From Cordia subcordata (Eukaryota > Streptophyta > Magnoliopsida > Boraginales > Cordiaceae): a DNA stretch of 64,000 bases. Of this stretch, positions 12,450-23,407 are shown piece after piece. The stretch is taken from NCBI GenBank assembly GCA_028554755.1, contig JAPTOF010000004.1, positions 751,501 to 815,500 on the forward strand. The letters are read 5' to 3'. Made by a program: the position numbers and the translations under genes. The notes below the pieces were generated by a model. That model searched no databases. It saw only the letters and a list, made by a program, of their open reading frames with translations, and was not told the origin of the DNA. The number at the start of each line of letters is the position of its first letter. Position 1 is the stretch's first letter.

Positions 12450-13147
12450 TAATCATCACTAGAAGGCACTCCATGAAATTCATCCTCTAACTCATATCTA
12501 CATAGAGCTTCTTGATCTTCAAAACTTCTAAATGCAAGTTCATATTTTTCACCTATTTCTATCATCAAATAAGTTGAGTTCCACCTCTTAGAGCATCAAG
12601 GCAAAACGAGATTTTACATTGAACTTTTTCACTTTTAGCACACTCTTTAAACTTCCTTAACCTAACTGGAGATTGCCTAACAAAACGTACAGCATCTCTA
12701 ATTCGTTTCACTGAATCCCCAATCTCCTTCAGTTCATCATTAACCACCAAATTAATTATGTGAGCAACGCATCTCATGTGAAGATGAGCACATTTCATAA
12801 TGCTAGTTCCCCATTGATTAATCTTTTCTCCTAAAAACCCAATTGCAACATCACTAGAACTTGCATTATCAACTGTCATTGTGAACACCTTATCAATTTC
12901 CCAATTATTCAAGCAACCCACAATTTCTCCATCCATGTTCCTTCCCTTATGACTAGAAATTGGACAAAAATTAATTATCTTTTTGTGCAATTTCCACCCA
13001 CTGTCAATCCAAGGAGTTGTGAGGGATATAAAATTAATTTTTTGTTGTAATGTCCAAATATCAATAGCTAGACACACTCTTTGATAAGTCTCTTTAAATA
13101 TTCTTTTCAACTTTAACTTCTCAGAAAAATAAAACTCCTAACAATCC
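12450..13147 (-). pseudogene. hAT-family transposase fragment (RICESLEEPER-like)
   Basis: Minus-strand translation matches the middle of plant hAT (Ac/Tam3-type) transposases: the motifs SEKLKLKRIFKETYQRV, DIWTLQQKINFISLT, WKLHKKIINFCPISSHKG and TVDNASSSDVAIGFL. These correspond to the RNase-H-like catalytic core. An in-frame stop lies just before SEKLKLK, and a one-base frameshift near 12590 separates CLDAL from the continuing RWNSTYLM motif. That second frame runs on to a stop at 12450. The N-terminal BED zinc finger and C-terminal dimerisation domain are missing. Confidence 0.85.
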
Positions 13148-13307
13148 CTTGATACTGTCTAGTTCTAAATATTTTAGAATATAAATGATAATATATATTA
13201 AATATTAGAATATAAATGACAATATATATGATATATTTTTATAATATATGATTATATATCATATATATATAATATTAAATATTTTTTAATACATAAATAC
13301 TATTCGG

Positions 13308-13473
13308 TTAATTGGGTTAAATTTTTCGCTCATCGAACCGAACCGAATAGATCAAAATATTTTTAAAAAAATAACTAATCCTAACTGAATATACTGATTA
13401 ACCGAACCGAATAGACCAAACTCAATTCGGTTCGGTCTGGTTTTCGGTTTGATTCGTTTTTTGCTCACCCCTA
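13308..13473. mobile_element. hAT terminal region
   Basis: AACCGAACCGAAT motifs recur in this stretch, which ends TTGCTCACCCCTA, typical of plant hAT ends. It probably belongs to the transposase remnant at 12450-13147. I found no matching left terminus, so the element is truncated on that side. Confidence 0.65.
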
Positions 13474-13505
13474 TTTTCACCCACGCACATGCCCAATTCT
13501 CCAAA

Positions 13506-13521
13506 CCAGGCTTTGATACTA
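13506..13521 (-). other. Copia-type primer binding site
   Basis: The minus strand reads TAGTATCAAAGCCTGG, close to the TGGTATCAGAGC site complementary to initiator tRNA-Met in plant Copia elements. It lies just inside the LTR at 13525-14023. Confidence 0.7.
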
Positions 13522-13524
13522 GTT

Positions 13525-14023
13525 TGTTGGGAAATTGGGGTATTTGGAATGAAAAATAACAAAATAGAGAAAGATAAAACACAATGGACACAGTAATCTT
13601 AACGTGGTTTGGCCTTTCACCTACGTCCATGAGTAGACAAGAGAATTTCATTATAATAAGAACGAGTACAACACACAGAGAGAGGGCTCAGGCCCCAACT
13701 CTCCTCACTCTCGAGGTCTTTCGCTCTCTCTCTCGCCTCTTTGTCTCTCTGTCTCACACTATTACAATAGGGAAAATCCCTATTTATAGAGTACAAGATA
13801 CAACAGATATAGCAGTACTACAAATATAGTAATACTCCACAATATGGTAAGGAAAAGGCCGAAGGTCTCAAAATCTAAGACCTATATTCTTAATGTACAC
13901 TTAGAATACAGGTCAAACATTACAAATTAAAAACTGATAATATTTTCAAATATATCATCAATTGGTCAGCTTTTGATTTTTTGGATTGAACATTATTTAT
14001 TTACTTTGACATAAATTCTAACA
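13525..14023 (-). repeat. LTR of a truncated Copia-type retrotransposon
   Basis: About 499 bp beginning TGTTGGGAAATTGGGG and ending AATTCTAACA, the common Copia LTR termini. The primer site beside its left edge shows it is the 5' LTR of a minus-strand element. Only about 50 bp of interior remain before the hAT end at 13473. The flanking 5-mers do not match, which fits a truncated insertion better than a solo LTR. Confidence 0.75.
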
Positions 14024-14720
14024 TTTCCCTTTTCTAGACAAATTGTTAGATATTCTTTTGTGAAATGTAATTATTCACGAACATAGTAAAAGCATCATTC
14101 ATATTTATTCTGATACATAGCTCAGGAAAAAGAATATGAATCATTTAATTATAATAATATAAATATCATATTAGATTCTCAAAAGCCAAATGGTAGATTA
14201 TAAAAATCACCACCTCATGCCTCCTGGTGACGGCAATCGAGAGAGCAAGTAGAAGCAACAAAGCAAATGCAGCATATTCTAAGACTCAACGATATGAATC
14301 TCGCAGAGGAACTAAGCAGATATACGAGCTCAATTTCGGTCACCGCGTTACATGTTAACCATGACGCAGCAAAAGCAATAGCAACAACAGGGTGCAAGAA
14401 GAAGACATGGCCAAGGAAAATCAATTGGTGCTTTAGAACGTAACTGATTGTAAATCAGTGATGTCTTTTTGGGCATTGAAAAAATAAAAAGTCCAAACCA
14501 CGTCGTTTCTATGAAAAAAATTGAGCAATGCCCAATGCTTCTAATTTTATACGTAAGGAAAATACTGATCGCAACGTAACGGCGTCTCTAATTACAACGG
14601 ATTGGCAACTGGTATAGAATTGTCGTTGCTAGGCTATCGCCGATCCATCCAATTAGTAATGGGCTTGTGTTTTAACACACGTCGCAATCCTGGTCCTTGA
14701 CAAAATATGTATGACAACGC
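14024..14720. other. Upstream region of the BURP gene
   Basis: No gene seen. The last part, leading into the TATA box at 14729, is the promoter region of the BURP gene. Confidence 0.4.
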
Positions 14721-14728
14721 TTCTTGTG

Positions 14729-14736
14729 TATAAATA
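14729..14736 (+). promoter_or_regulatory. TATA box of the BURP gene
   Basis: TATAAATA lies 60 bp before the ATG at 14796, which would put transcription start near 14760. The decayed paralogue has a related CATAAATAG at 22034-22042. Confidence 0.75.
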
Positions 14737-14795
14737 CAGCAGCATACCTATTCTCAAATCTCACAAGTCTATACTCATTCCTCTTATTCCTACAA

Positions 14796-15911
14796 ATGGC
14801 TGCTTCACCCTCACAGAGTCCTTCCAGTTTCTTCTTGATGGTTCCCTTCTTTCTGCTTCTCACTTTCACTTCTTCCACATCAAATTTTCCATCTTCTTCT
14901 TCTTCTATTTCTGTTGCGTCTGGACAACGTAAATTTTGGTCGAAAAATGTGCTCAACAACATGCCTGATGCTATTCTGTCCAAATTATCACCTCTATCTG
15001 TGCATGACTCTGATTACTTCACGTCACTACTGTCGAAGCAATCTTTTATCTCTACCCCCAACTTTTGCTCCCTCTCAAATTTAGCTTGTGCAGCTACTCT
15101 TGATAAAATCCGTCAACAAGCTCTGGCTTATGAAATCCCTCAACAAGCTAAGACTTATGAAATCCCTCAACAAGCTAAGATTTATGAAATCCCTCAACAA
15201 GCTAAGATCTATATGAGTAACAATAACAAGCATATCACAGCCTCTCACCTAGCTGAGGTTGACCCCTTCTCTTTTTTCAGGCTCTCAGCACTGAAAGAAG
15301 GCAAACGAGTTCGCCTTCCAGATTTGCGAGACACATATCCTTCCAGGGCATTTCTACCTTCTCAAATTGCATCGAAGATTTCCCTAAGCTCAAGTGAACT
15401 AAAAAAAGTATTTCCTGAATCATTTGTGTCCCCAGTAACAAACGGCGCCATTGAAATGACCCTTGGGTATTGTCATGCACCAAACCAAAACGGTGAAATC
15501 AAGAGCTGCCCAAAGTCACTTGAGGAGATGATTCATTTCTCAAAGAACGCTCTGGCCCAGAAACGTGTACTTGCATTAACCTCCAAAAGAACGGAGGGGT
15601 CAGGAAAGGAGCTTATTGTTGGAAACATAAAGCAATATGATACTAAAAAAGTTGTATCATGTCATGAGGTGTTCCTTCCATTTGCTACTTACTTTTGCCA
15701 TTTGATATCATCCACCAGCCACCTCTATGCTGTTGATTTAGTGGAACCAGAGACAAGAATCCCCGTCAACACAGCACTTGCAGCGTGTCACTTTGATACC
15801 TCTGCTTGGCCTGCAAATCATGTAGCCTTTAAATTACTAAAGATGTCTCCAGGGAAAGGTGAAGTGTGCCACTGGTTTTCACAAGCTGATCTTGCTTGGG
15901 TAGGTGCATGA
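14796..15911 (+). CDS. BURP-domain protein, polygalacturonase-1-beta-like
   Basis: A single-exon gene of 371 residues. The start MAASPSQ was chosen over the in-frame ATG at 14724 because that one overlaps the TATA box and a hydrophobic signal peptide (FFLMVPFFLLLTF) follows at once. A FW-containing segment (RKFWSKNVLNNMP) and FCSLSNLACAA resemble the N-terminal part of the tomato polygalacturonase-1 beta subunit family. Residues 107-140 carry a 9-residue repeat. The C-terminal BURP domain has the CH series with spacings 10, 28 and 25 and ends CHWFSQADLAW; the middle spacing is slightly longer than usual. The family is secreted to the cell wall and linked to pectin metabolism and stress; this member's role is unknown. 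FXXY repeats typical of PG1-beta are not evident. Confidence 0.92.
   Translation: MAASPSQSPSSFFLMVPFFLLLTFTSSTSNFPSSSSSISVASGQRKFWSKNVLNNMPDAILSKLSPLSVHDSDYFTSLLSKQSFISTPNFCSLSNLACAATLDKIRQQALAYEIPQQAKTYEIPQQAKIYEIPQQAKIYMSNNNKHITASHLAEVDPFSFFRLSALKEGKRVRLPDLRDTYPSRAFLPSQIASKISLSSSELKKVFPESFVSPVTNGAIEMTLGYCHAPNQNGEIKSCPKSLEEMIHFSKNALAQKRVLALTSKRTEGSGKELIVGNIKQYDTKKVVSCHEVFLPFATYFCHLISSTSHLYAVDLVEPETRIPVNTALAACHFDTSAWPANHVAFKLLKMSPGKGEVCHWFSQADLAWVGA
15114..15215 (+). repeat. 27 bp in-frame tandem repeat in the BURP gene
   Basis: Nearly four copies (starts 15114, 15141, 15168, 15195) encode QQALAYEIP, QQAKTYEIP, QQAKIYEIP and QQAKIY. The copies are almost identical at DNA level, suggesting recent expansion. 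The paralogue at 22.1 kb has only one degenerate unit-like stretch here. Confidence 0.92.
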
Positions 15912-16491
15912 TGCCGAAGAACATCATTTCACTTTTCCGCCGTGCATGCATGAAGTTGCCTGGACTCTGCGATCTTTACCATGTTTCTATATATGTTGTA
16001 ATTAAATCCTCAGAACTACTGTAATATAAGCAGTCATGGTTTGAGTTTGAAAGTGTGTATCACGTACATGAAAAGGCTAAATAATCCCGAGAGCCACCGT
16101 AGTATATGTAGTCCGAGTTTGTGTGTAATGTTTGCATGCTTCTAGCCACCAAGTGGCCTTACCAGCAGGCTTGATTAATTGGAGATCCAAAAGAATCTTG
16201 TCTGTTCTATGTAAGTTTGTTTGAAGGTGGAACTGAAGTTGCCTTTTATCATGAGAATAATGCCTTCTTTTTTTCTTTTTTTTCCCCCCGAGAAGTTAAG
16301 CCAAATTACTAACATAACAAATCTTTAGAAAAGAACTCTTCTAATCTCTTCACCTATTTCAATTTCTTCGTCATATTTCTTTGTTTGCAATATGTCAAAA
16401 TGTTGGCATAAATGTTTGACCACTTGCTTTTTTTTTTTTTCCCCTCCTCTTTTCGCGTACGCTCAGTTTCTTTTGGGTCAAATGAGCAGTT
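15912..16491. other. 3' flank of the BURP gene
   Basis: Contains the 3' untranslated region, parts of which recur downstream of the BURP pseudogene (around 22885-22980). A shorter weak match lies at 17438-17490. No further gene. Confidence 0.5.
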
Positions 16492-17055
16492 TGTCACGCC
16501 CTTAGCCTAACCTAAGCGCTGCGTGTGGTACTTAGACATTTTTCTATAGCAAAAGTGGCTAAGTCAGCCTAAAAACCACAAACAAAAGGCTTCGCAAAGC
16601 AAATAACAAAGCAGCGGAAGTAAAGAGTTAAGAGAATAAGACTTTTGTATTGCTCTCAACCTTTTCTCTGTGTGTTACAAATGAAAATGTTAGGCTATTT
16701 ATACATACTTATAATCTAATGAATGGCTAAGATTATTTCAATCTAATGGCTAATATGTGCTTCTAAAAGATTCTACCCTAATTATAGGATATTTACAACC
16801 AATCTCAAACCATAATCCCTCAATCAAAGGGGATTTGATATTTTCCTTATCTAGTGTATCTTCTACATCTTTCCTGAGGAGAAGTGTCATGCGTGCATCC
16901 TTTTAAGCTTTGTCATCCTTTCCACATGGTTGCTCGCATGGCGCCTGCATCATCGAGGTTGCCCTAGCACGGGAAAGTGCCACATGTGCTTCCGTACAAG
17001 CCTCGATCTTGTCATCTTGCTGCTCATGTGGCGTCTCCATTGGCAGAGCGTGACA
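16492..17055. mobile_element. Solo LTR with target duplication
   Basis: A 564 bp segment begins TGTCACGC and ends GCGTGACA, a perfect 8 bp terminal inverted repeat with TG...CA ends. AGTT directly precedes (16488-16491) and directly follows (17056-17059), a short target duplication. There is no internal coding region, so it is either a solo LTR left by recombination or a small TRIM-like element. Confidence 0.75.
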
Positions 17056-18021
17056 AGTTGCTCTTCATGACTCCATAAGAGTTATCAAATATTGGTACGA
17101 TGATCAAACATTCTTCCCCCATTAATTTTGGCCTAAATTCTAAAGTTTTGATAAAAAGTTTTACCCATATTGTCTGTTAACATCAAATTTTGCAAAAGAA
17201 GGTTGAGGCTAAAGAACATTCTTTTTATCTCTCTTCATTTTGTATTGAACGTAAGTGTTTAATTCTATTTTATTGTCTTGAATATTTTTCAAATCTCTTT
17301 TATTTTTATTTTTAATTTTTTAAAGGGGTAACTTGTTGCAAAAAAAAAAAGTTATTTCATTGGATTTAAAGCAGGTTGGTTTAAATTTGGTATACACACA
17401 CAGAAACACACACACACCCGAGCGTGTGTGCGTGTGAAAAGCTAAAGAATCCTGTGAGCCATCGCATTAGTCCTAGTTTGTGTCTTTGAAAATTCGAGTA
17501 CATGTATCTTGCTTTCAGGCTCCAGTATAATTGGATGTCGATTATAGTTGCTTAATTCTTTCTTCCCATAAGTTGAGGTTAACCCTTTGCACAACCAGAA
17601 AGTCATCCACAAACCATGCGTAAAAACAGTAAAGCGGAAGAATAGTAACGGTTTCTTTCGTTTTTCCGCCAAGCACCTAGACACAAATTAAAACAAGAGA
17701 CAATTCAAATTTAGAAAAGTCTCTTCTTTCATTGCAACCTCGGCTACAGGAAATTAAGAGTTCCATTCGCAACCTTTCTTGTATTTCTAAATTCTGTCTT
17801 CTCCCTTTCATTGCACTATCTACAAACCACAAAGCCCCACCACGTGGGCTGTCTTTCCCTGTAGTGTACTCGGCTTAACATGATAGCTTTTCTTTTCCTT
17901 TTTTTTTTCCTTAAATGGGTTATTAGGTTTTGATTAGCATTACTAAGGGTGGGATTTGATTAGTATTAATAGGCTGTGTCACAACTTTTATATAAAACTA
18001 TACATATAATGTCACAATTGA
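17056..18021. other. Intergenic spacer
   Basis: No gene recognised. Includes a short CA-rich tract near 17391-17417 and a weak copy of the BURP 3' flank near 17438-17490. Confidence 0.45.
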
Positions 18022-18030
18022 AATATATTA

Positions 18031-19397
18031 GAGTAAATAGCATATTATCCCCTGAATATAAGCATAAATGCACAACGACTCTCTAAACTTTCGAAACTAG
18101 CTAATTACCCCCTCTACTTGTTAAAAGTATGCTCAAGCGTCTCATTTCAACTACGCCGTTAACAAAATTAATGAAAATCTTGAAATGACTTTTATGCCTT
18201 TATATAAAAACATATTGTGTCCCAAATTTTTTGTCACCAAATCTTATCAACTCAACTAACTAATCCCAAATCCATAACACTCGTGAAATCCCAAATCTAA
18301 TTACCTCAATCCAACACGCCAGTGAAGAAACTCTTTTTAATGTTATTTTTCCAGTCGTGCAAATTATATTAAACAAATAGAGATCACGATGACGAAGATG
18401 ATGATGCTGAATTGCTGATGATAACCAATGAGTTCTTCATTAGTTAGGCAGAATCAAAAACCAGGTGGAACATGTGAAAATGTATTCAGTCTCCATGGCG
18501 TAATCACAAGATCGATCTACATTTCATCAGAAGTACATATAAAAAATTGACTATTTTATAGCTTTTCTTAGTGAGTAAATAATTTATAAAATTTGCTTTG
18601 TTGTGCTGGTTGGGTGAAACAGCAACGGGAAAGGGGCTTTGGGTTTTTTTTTTGAAATTTTTTTCTGAAATCGCCACTCTCAACGTATGGTGTAGATGAA
18701 GCTTTCATGGCGATTTTCCAGCAGCAACATGTCAAACATGTCAATTGATATAACCCAATCTTATCTGATTGTTGCTCAAGCACGAGATGAAAGTCATCTG
18801 AAATTTTGGAGAAGATATTTATAGGCTTTTGATGGTATTTTTCATCAGAGTTCCGAAATGATAATCGGAGCATGTCATTTGGTTCGCAACGGAGAGAGTA
18901 ATAAAATGTTAGCGTTTATGTCACATGTTGTTGTCAAAAAAGTTGCTGAAAATCTAGATAAAAGAGTTTGAGCTTTCATGGCAACTTTTCATTAGAGGCC
19001 CAAAATGATAGTCGGAGCATGCCATTTGATTCGCGACGGAAAGAGGAGCACGATGATAGCCTTTTGTCGTTTATTGTTCCCAAAATATGTGTCGAGAAAA
19101 GCCCGAAGTAGTGGCTTTACCTCCAGCAAGATGTTAAAATTTGCTATTGTGTGTTTGTAACGCACGAAAGGAAGGAGTAAGGTCATTTTGGTCAAAAAAA
19201 AAATTTTTAGATAAATAATATAATTGTTTTTCGGGCAGAGATGCATGCTGCTCAATTCTCGTCAAATTAGATGAAAACCTAATGGCAAGGGATTACGTGC
19301 ACACTGTTAAAAAGTAGAAGAATTAGCTAATTTTGAAAGTTTGGGGACTCCTTATTTACTTTTCCCTATGTCCAGAGAGATTCTATGCTATTTACTC
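18031..19397. mobile_element. Non-autonomous Mutator-like element
   Basis: Starts GAGTAAATAGCATA and ends TATGCTATTTACTC, a 14 bp terminal inverted repeat; weaker pairing continues inward (GAAACTAGCTAATT against AATTAGCTAATTTT). The 9-mer AATATATTA is present exactly on both sides (18022-18030 and 19398-19406), the target length of Mutator-like elements. The 1367 bp interior has no transposase. Two internal stretches share wording (CGGAGCATG(T/C)CATTTG(G/A)TTCGC near 18868 and 19013), an internal repeat. Confidence 0.88.
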
Positions 19398-19439
19398 AAT
19401 ATATTATAGTGATGATTATATTTATCCCTTGTATATAAA

Positions 19440-19631
19440 AAATGATAGTGATCTTATTATTCGTTACTTTTAATGTTGCTATAGTGACGATATAAAAATT
19501 CGTCACAAACACTATTTATGACTAGCATATAAGTGACGATAGATGACAACCATCACTAAAAATATTAATGATGAAGTTTAAATTTTTAATGACAACTTTG
19601 TAGATCACAAAATATCTACCTTTTCGTAGTG
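19440..19631 (-). mobile_element. CACTA (En/Spm-type) terminal fragment
   Basis: The segment ends CGTAGTG, so the opposite strand begins CACTACGAAAAGG, a CACTA-type terminus. Short GTGACGA/TCGTCAC motifs recur within about 200 bp, like CACTA subterminal repeats. No transposase or opposite terminus was found. Confidence 0.5.
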
Positions 19632-22030
19632 CATAATTTTCCAACGGGTAGTTTTGAAACAAAAATTATACCCAAACATATTGCCATAAATTGTGCAAAT
19701 TTAAGAAAAGGTTATTGTTTAGACATAATTTACGAAGATGAACGATTATTGAATTTCACTTGTCGTCCGCTATTGGATTAGCAACTAGAGTATATATGGT
19801 CCCTCGCGTGGAAAAAAATACATATTTTTATATTTTTATTTATTATTAATGGTCAGTTTTTATAATTCATTCAAAATTAAAATAAATCTTTTGTAAATTT
19901 TATTTTTTAGTAAATTTTCAATACTGACTATGTCTATATAGTATTACAGATCTACAATACTTAAATAAAAAATAAAAAGTTTAAAATGAAAAGGTAAAAT
20001 TAAAAAATTATTTGCTATGGAAAAAAAGTAATAGAAAATATTTTTCTCTAAAAGATTTGTAGCAATTGAGTAGTGCATTTAAATTGAGAAAATAAAAGTA
20101 TAAAACTGTTTGATCTCAAAAAAAATAATTGAAAAAGAATAATGAAGTTTATATATCTTACAATTTAAAATTTTAGATTGGAAAATAATTTTTATTTAAC
20201 AAACAATACTCAATGTAAATTAGAAAATAATTAATATTGTTAGATTAATTGCTTGATTAAAAACTTGATGTTCAATTATAATATAGTTTGAATGTGAAGA
20301 AAAAATTGAAGAGAAAAAGATTCATGAAATGAAGACGTATGACATTACTATATATGAATAAAGACTTGTCACATCAAAATATAGATTACAATGTACATGA
20401 AATTTTGTTACTATAATAATTATATATATTATAAATTAATTTTAAATTAATTTGCCTGCACATGACAAAATTTATAATTAAAAATATTTATTGAATTTGT
20501 TTATTTCTATGTGTGAGTGATTGATTATATATGTACAAAAAATCTAATTAAAAATAATTATTTATGTGACTATACCATCAATCTTATTCAAAATAAGAAG
20601 TTTCTTATCAATTACTAATTTAATTTGTAGATAGAGTTTATATAATGACCTGAATTACATATATCCATTTATATAAAATATAATTGAAAAGTAAATTTAT
20701 TAGATTAGAAAATTATTTTTTTAAGAAATTTTCATTAGACAGGAAAAAATTGCATTAGAGAATGACATTTGATATCACTTAAAATCGCTTGGACCTTTTT
20801 TTAAAAAATAATATATATATAGATAACATACAACTTGACTAGAATAACTATATGCACATTAGGTGAAAAGATTTGGTTTAAGAAATAATTTTTGGATGAC
20901 CAAAATAATACTTCATATATTTTAAAAAATAAATTTATTAGCTTAAAAAATAATTTTGATGGAGAAAACTTTTTGAACCTAGTTTATATAATCACTTTAG
21001 TCCCACTTGAGTTAATTATTAGAAATGAGTCGATATAGCACATGTACTAAGATTTGTTTTATGCAAATTATGCTATACACGTCTTACATCATACATCATC
21101 TTTGTGCTATACACCTAAATGTGTGTATTACACGTGCCGCTATATTAAAAAAAAAAAGTACAGATTGTTCACTTTCCCTCTTCTCTATTCTTTTCCCTCA
21201 CTGTCAATTCTCTCTTCCTTTCAATTCTCTTTCTCTTCAATTTTCTATGAAAAAAAAAAAATCTTGATGTGTCACCGTTGTCGCTTCGCTGCCTCCGCCA
21301 TCACCATCTTCTCGCTACATTCCTTCAATTTTTTATATTTTTTGATCAAACACTAACAGATTTGTATTTTTTGTGTGTGTGAGAGATTCAAATAAAAAAT
21401 TGATTAAGATGCTGACAAATCTGTTTTTGTGTGTGTATATGAAAAAGATTCAAAGAAAAAATTTAATGAAGACAAAAGAAGAAGGCGATGATGAGGAAAA
21501 AAATGAAGTAGATTTTAGTATTTGTTAGGTTAGAATTTGTGAATTTGAAATCTGTAAGATATGAATAGCGCATTTACACATTGTGAATATAGTGTTGGAA
21601 GATTGTAAACATATCGTTCACAAGTTGGGAAAAGAATCATAAACGAGTAGCTTATCATTGTAAATATATAATATAAAATTTTAAAATATATAATATAAGA
21701 GTAGTGAATAATTATATTTTGAACAATCAAAATTGTTTAATATAAAATGTTAAAATTATAAACATATAGCATACGATTTATAAATAATTAAAAATTATAA
21801 ATATATAATATAAAAATTGTTAACAGAGAGCGACGAAGTTTTGGATGCATTATTGTTCTGGTTTTTTTTTTTGTCTGGACGCGTGACGCACGCACACAAT
21901 AATGTATGGATACTCGTTGATCTCTAATATTGTGGATGCACAATGTCCAAACCGCTTGTTTTGGGACCTAAATCATATCACGAATGACGTGAGAAAAGAA
22001 GGAAAAGAACAAATGTGATGTGGCCCTGGG
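19632..22030. other. AT-rich intergenic region
   Basis: 2.4 kb of very AT-rich sequence with no gene recognised. A pyrimidine-rich stretch at about 21165-21245 resembles a plant leader, but no coding frame with a known domain follows it. Confidence 0.5.
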
Positions 22031-22096
22031 TTGCATAAATAGAGCCGCATTCCTATTCTCAAGTAGCCACTAGTCTTATACTTCTTATTCCTAAAA

Positions 22097-22844
22097 ATGG
22101 CTGCTTATTCTCACTCATTGAGTCCTTCCAGTTCCTTGATGGTTCCCTTCTTTCTGCTTCTTACTTTCACTTCCTCGACATCAACTTCAGCGTCTTCTTA
22201 TTTCTGTTGTACAACGTAAATTTTGGTCGAAAAATGTGCTCAACAACACGCCTGATCCTATTCTGTCCAAATTATCCCCTCTATCTCTGCATGACTCTGA
22301 TTACTTCACGTCACTAGTGTCGAACCAATCTTTTATCTCTACCCCAACTTTTGGTCCCTCTCAAATTTAGCTTGTGCAGCTACTCTTGATAAAATCAGTC
22401 CAAATGCTTTTGATTATGGCGATGACCTAGTTGAGGTTGACCCCTTCTGTCTTTTCAGACTCTCAGCCCTGAAACAATGCTTTTCGCCAGAAAAATCTAC
22501 TCGCATTAACCTCCAAAAGCAGAAGGGTCAGGAAAGGAGCTTATTTTTGGAAAAGTAAAGTAGTATGATGCTAAAAAAATCGTGTCATGTCATGAGGTGT
22601 TCCGTCCATTTGCTACCGACTTTTGCCATCTGGGTACATCATCCACCACCCACCTCTATGCTGTTGATCTAGTTGAACAGGAGACAAGATTCCCAGTCAA
22701 TACAGTACTTGCAGCGTGTCACTTTGATACTGCTACTTGGGCTGCAGCTCATGTAGCCTTTAAATTACTTAAGATATCTCCAGGGAAGGTGAAGCATGCC
22801 ACTGGTTTTCACGAGGGGATCTTGCTTGGGTAGGTGCTTCATGA
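22097..22844 (+). pseudogene. Decayed BURP-gene duplicate
   Basis: A tandem-type duplicate of the gene at 14796-15911, alike from the TATA region through the 3' untranslated region. It starts MAAYSHSLSPSS and soon loses frame. Relative to the intact copy it lacks the 9-residue repeats and a block of roughly 260 bp, joining the LSALK region straight to the region before KRVLAL. Several small indels follow, including one base lost near 22787 just before the last CH motif. An 83-residue fragment (22582-22833) keeps three of the BURP CH pairs. It is not expected to give a full protein. Confidence 0.9.
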
Positions 22845-23407
22845 TGATGAAGAACATCATTTTCACTCGTAAAACACCACCATGCATCAAGAAGTTGCAC
22901 GGACTCTGCGATCTTTACCATGTTTCTATGTTGTAATTAAATCCTGAGAACTACTGTAGTATATGTAGTCCGAGTTTGCTGTGTTTCTTTGTACGTTTGC
23001 ATGCATCTACCCATGACGTAATCTTTACCATGTTCGTTTAGTATATATGTTTGAACATAGCAAAATTTACCGCTCCTTGATAATGACGCTCAACATTTGC
23101 TGCAAGGGCCGTCCCTGTGATTGGAATGAGCATATAGAACTATTAAAACAGAAAGGTTAAGGGGCCTTGGGTACTTGATTGGTACGACGAGTGATACAAA
23201 GAAACCTCAATTTGCCACACTATCCGCAGAACGATCGAAGCGTTTATCATAGAAATAAGTAATTGTTACAGGTTAAAGTAGGAAGAATGATGATCCGAGG
23301 ACGAAATCAATAAAAAAAAAAAAAATGTAATTACACTACCATTACATTCTCGATGTTTGTGTCTACATTCGACCATGGAATAATTCTCTAATACATATAA
23401 CTATCAT
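22845..23407. other. Spacer between BURP pseudogene and U1A
   Basis: The first part is the duplicated BURP 3' flank. The last part is the probable U1A 3' untranslated region. No other gene. Confidence 0.5.

Noticed and set aside
17442..17684. Minus-strand frame where another frame gives FVDDFLVV, similar to a reverse-transcriptase YVDD motif
   Set aside because: Only a few residues match, no neighbouring polymerase motifs occur, and the stretch overlaps a weak copy of the BURP 3' flank.
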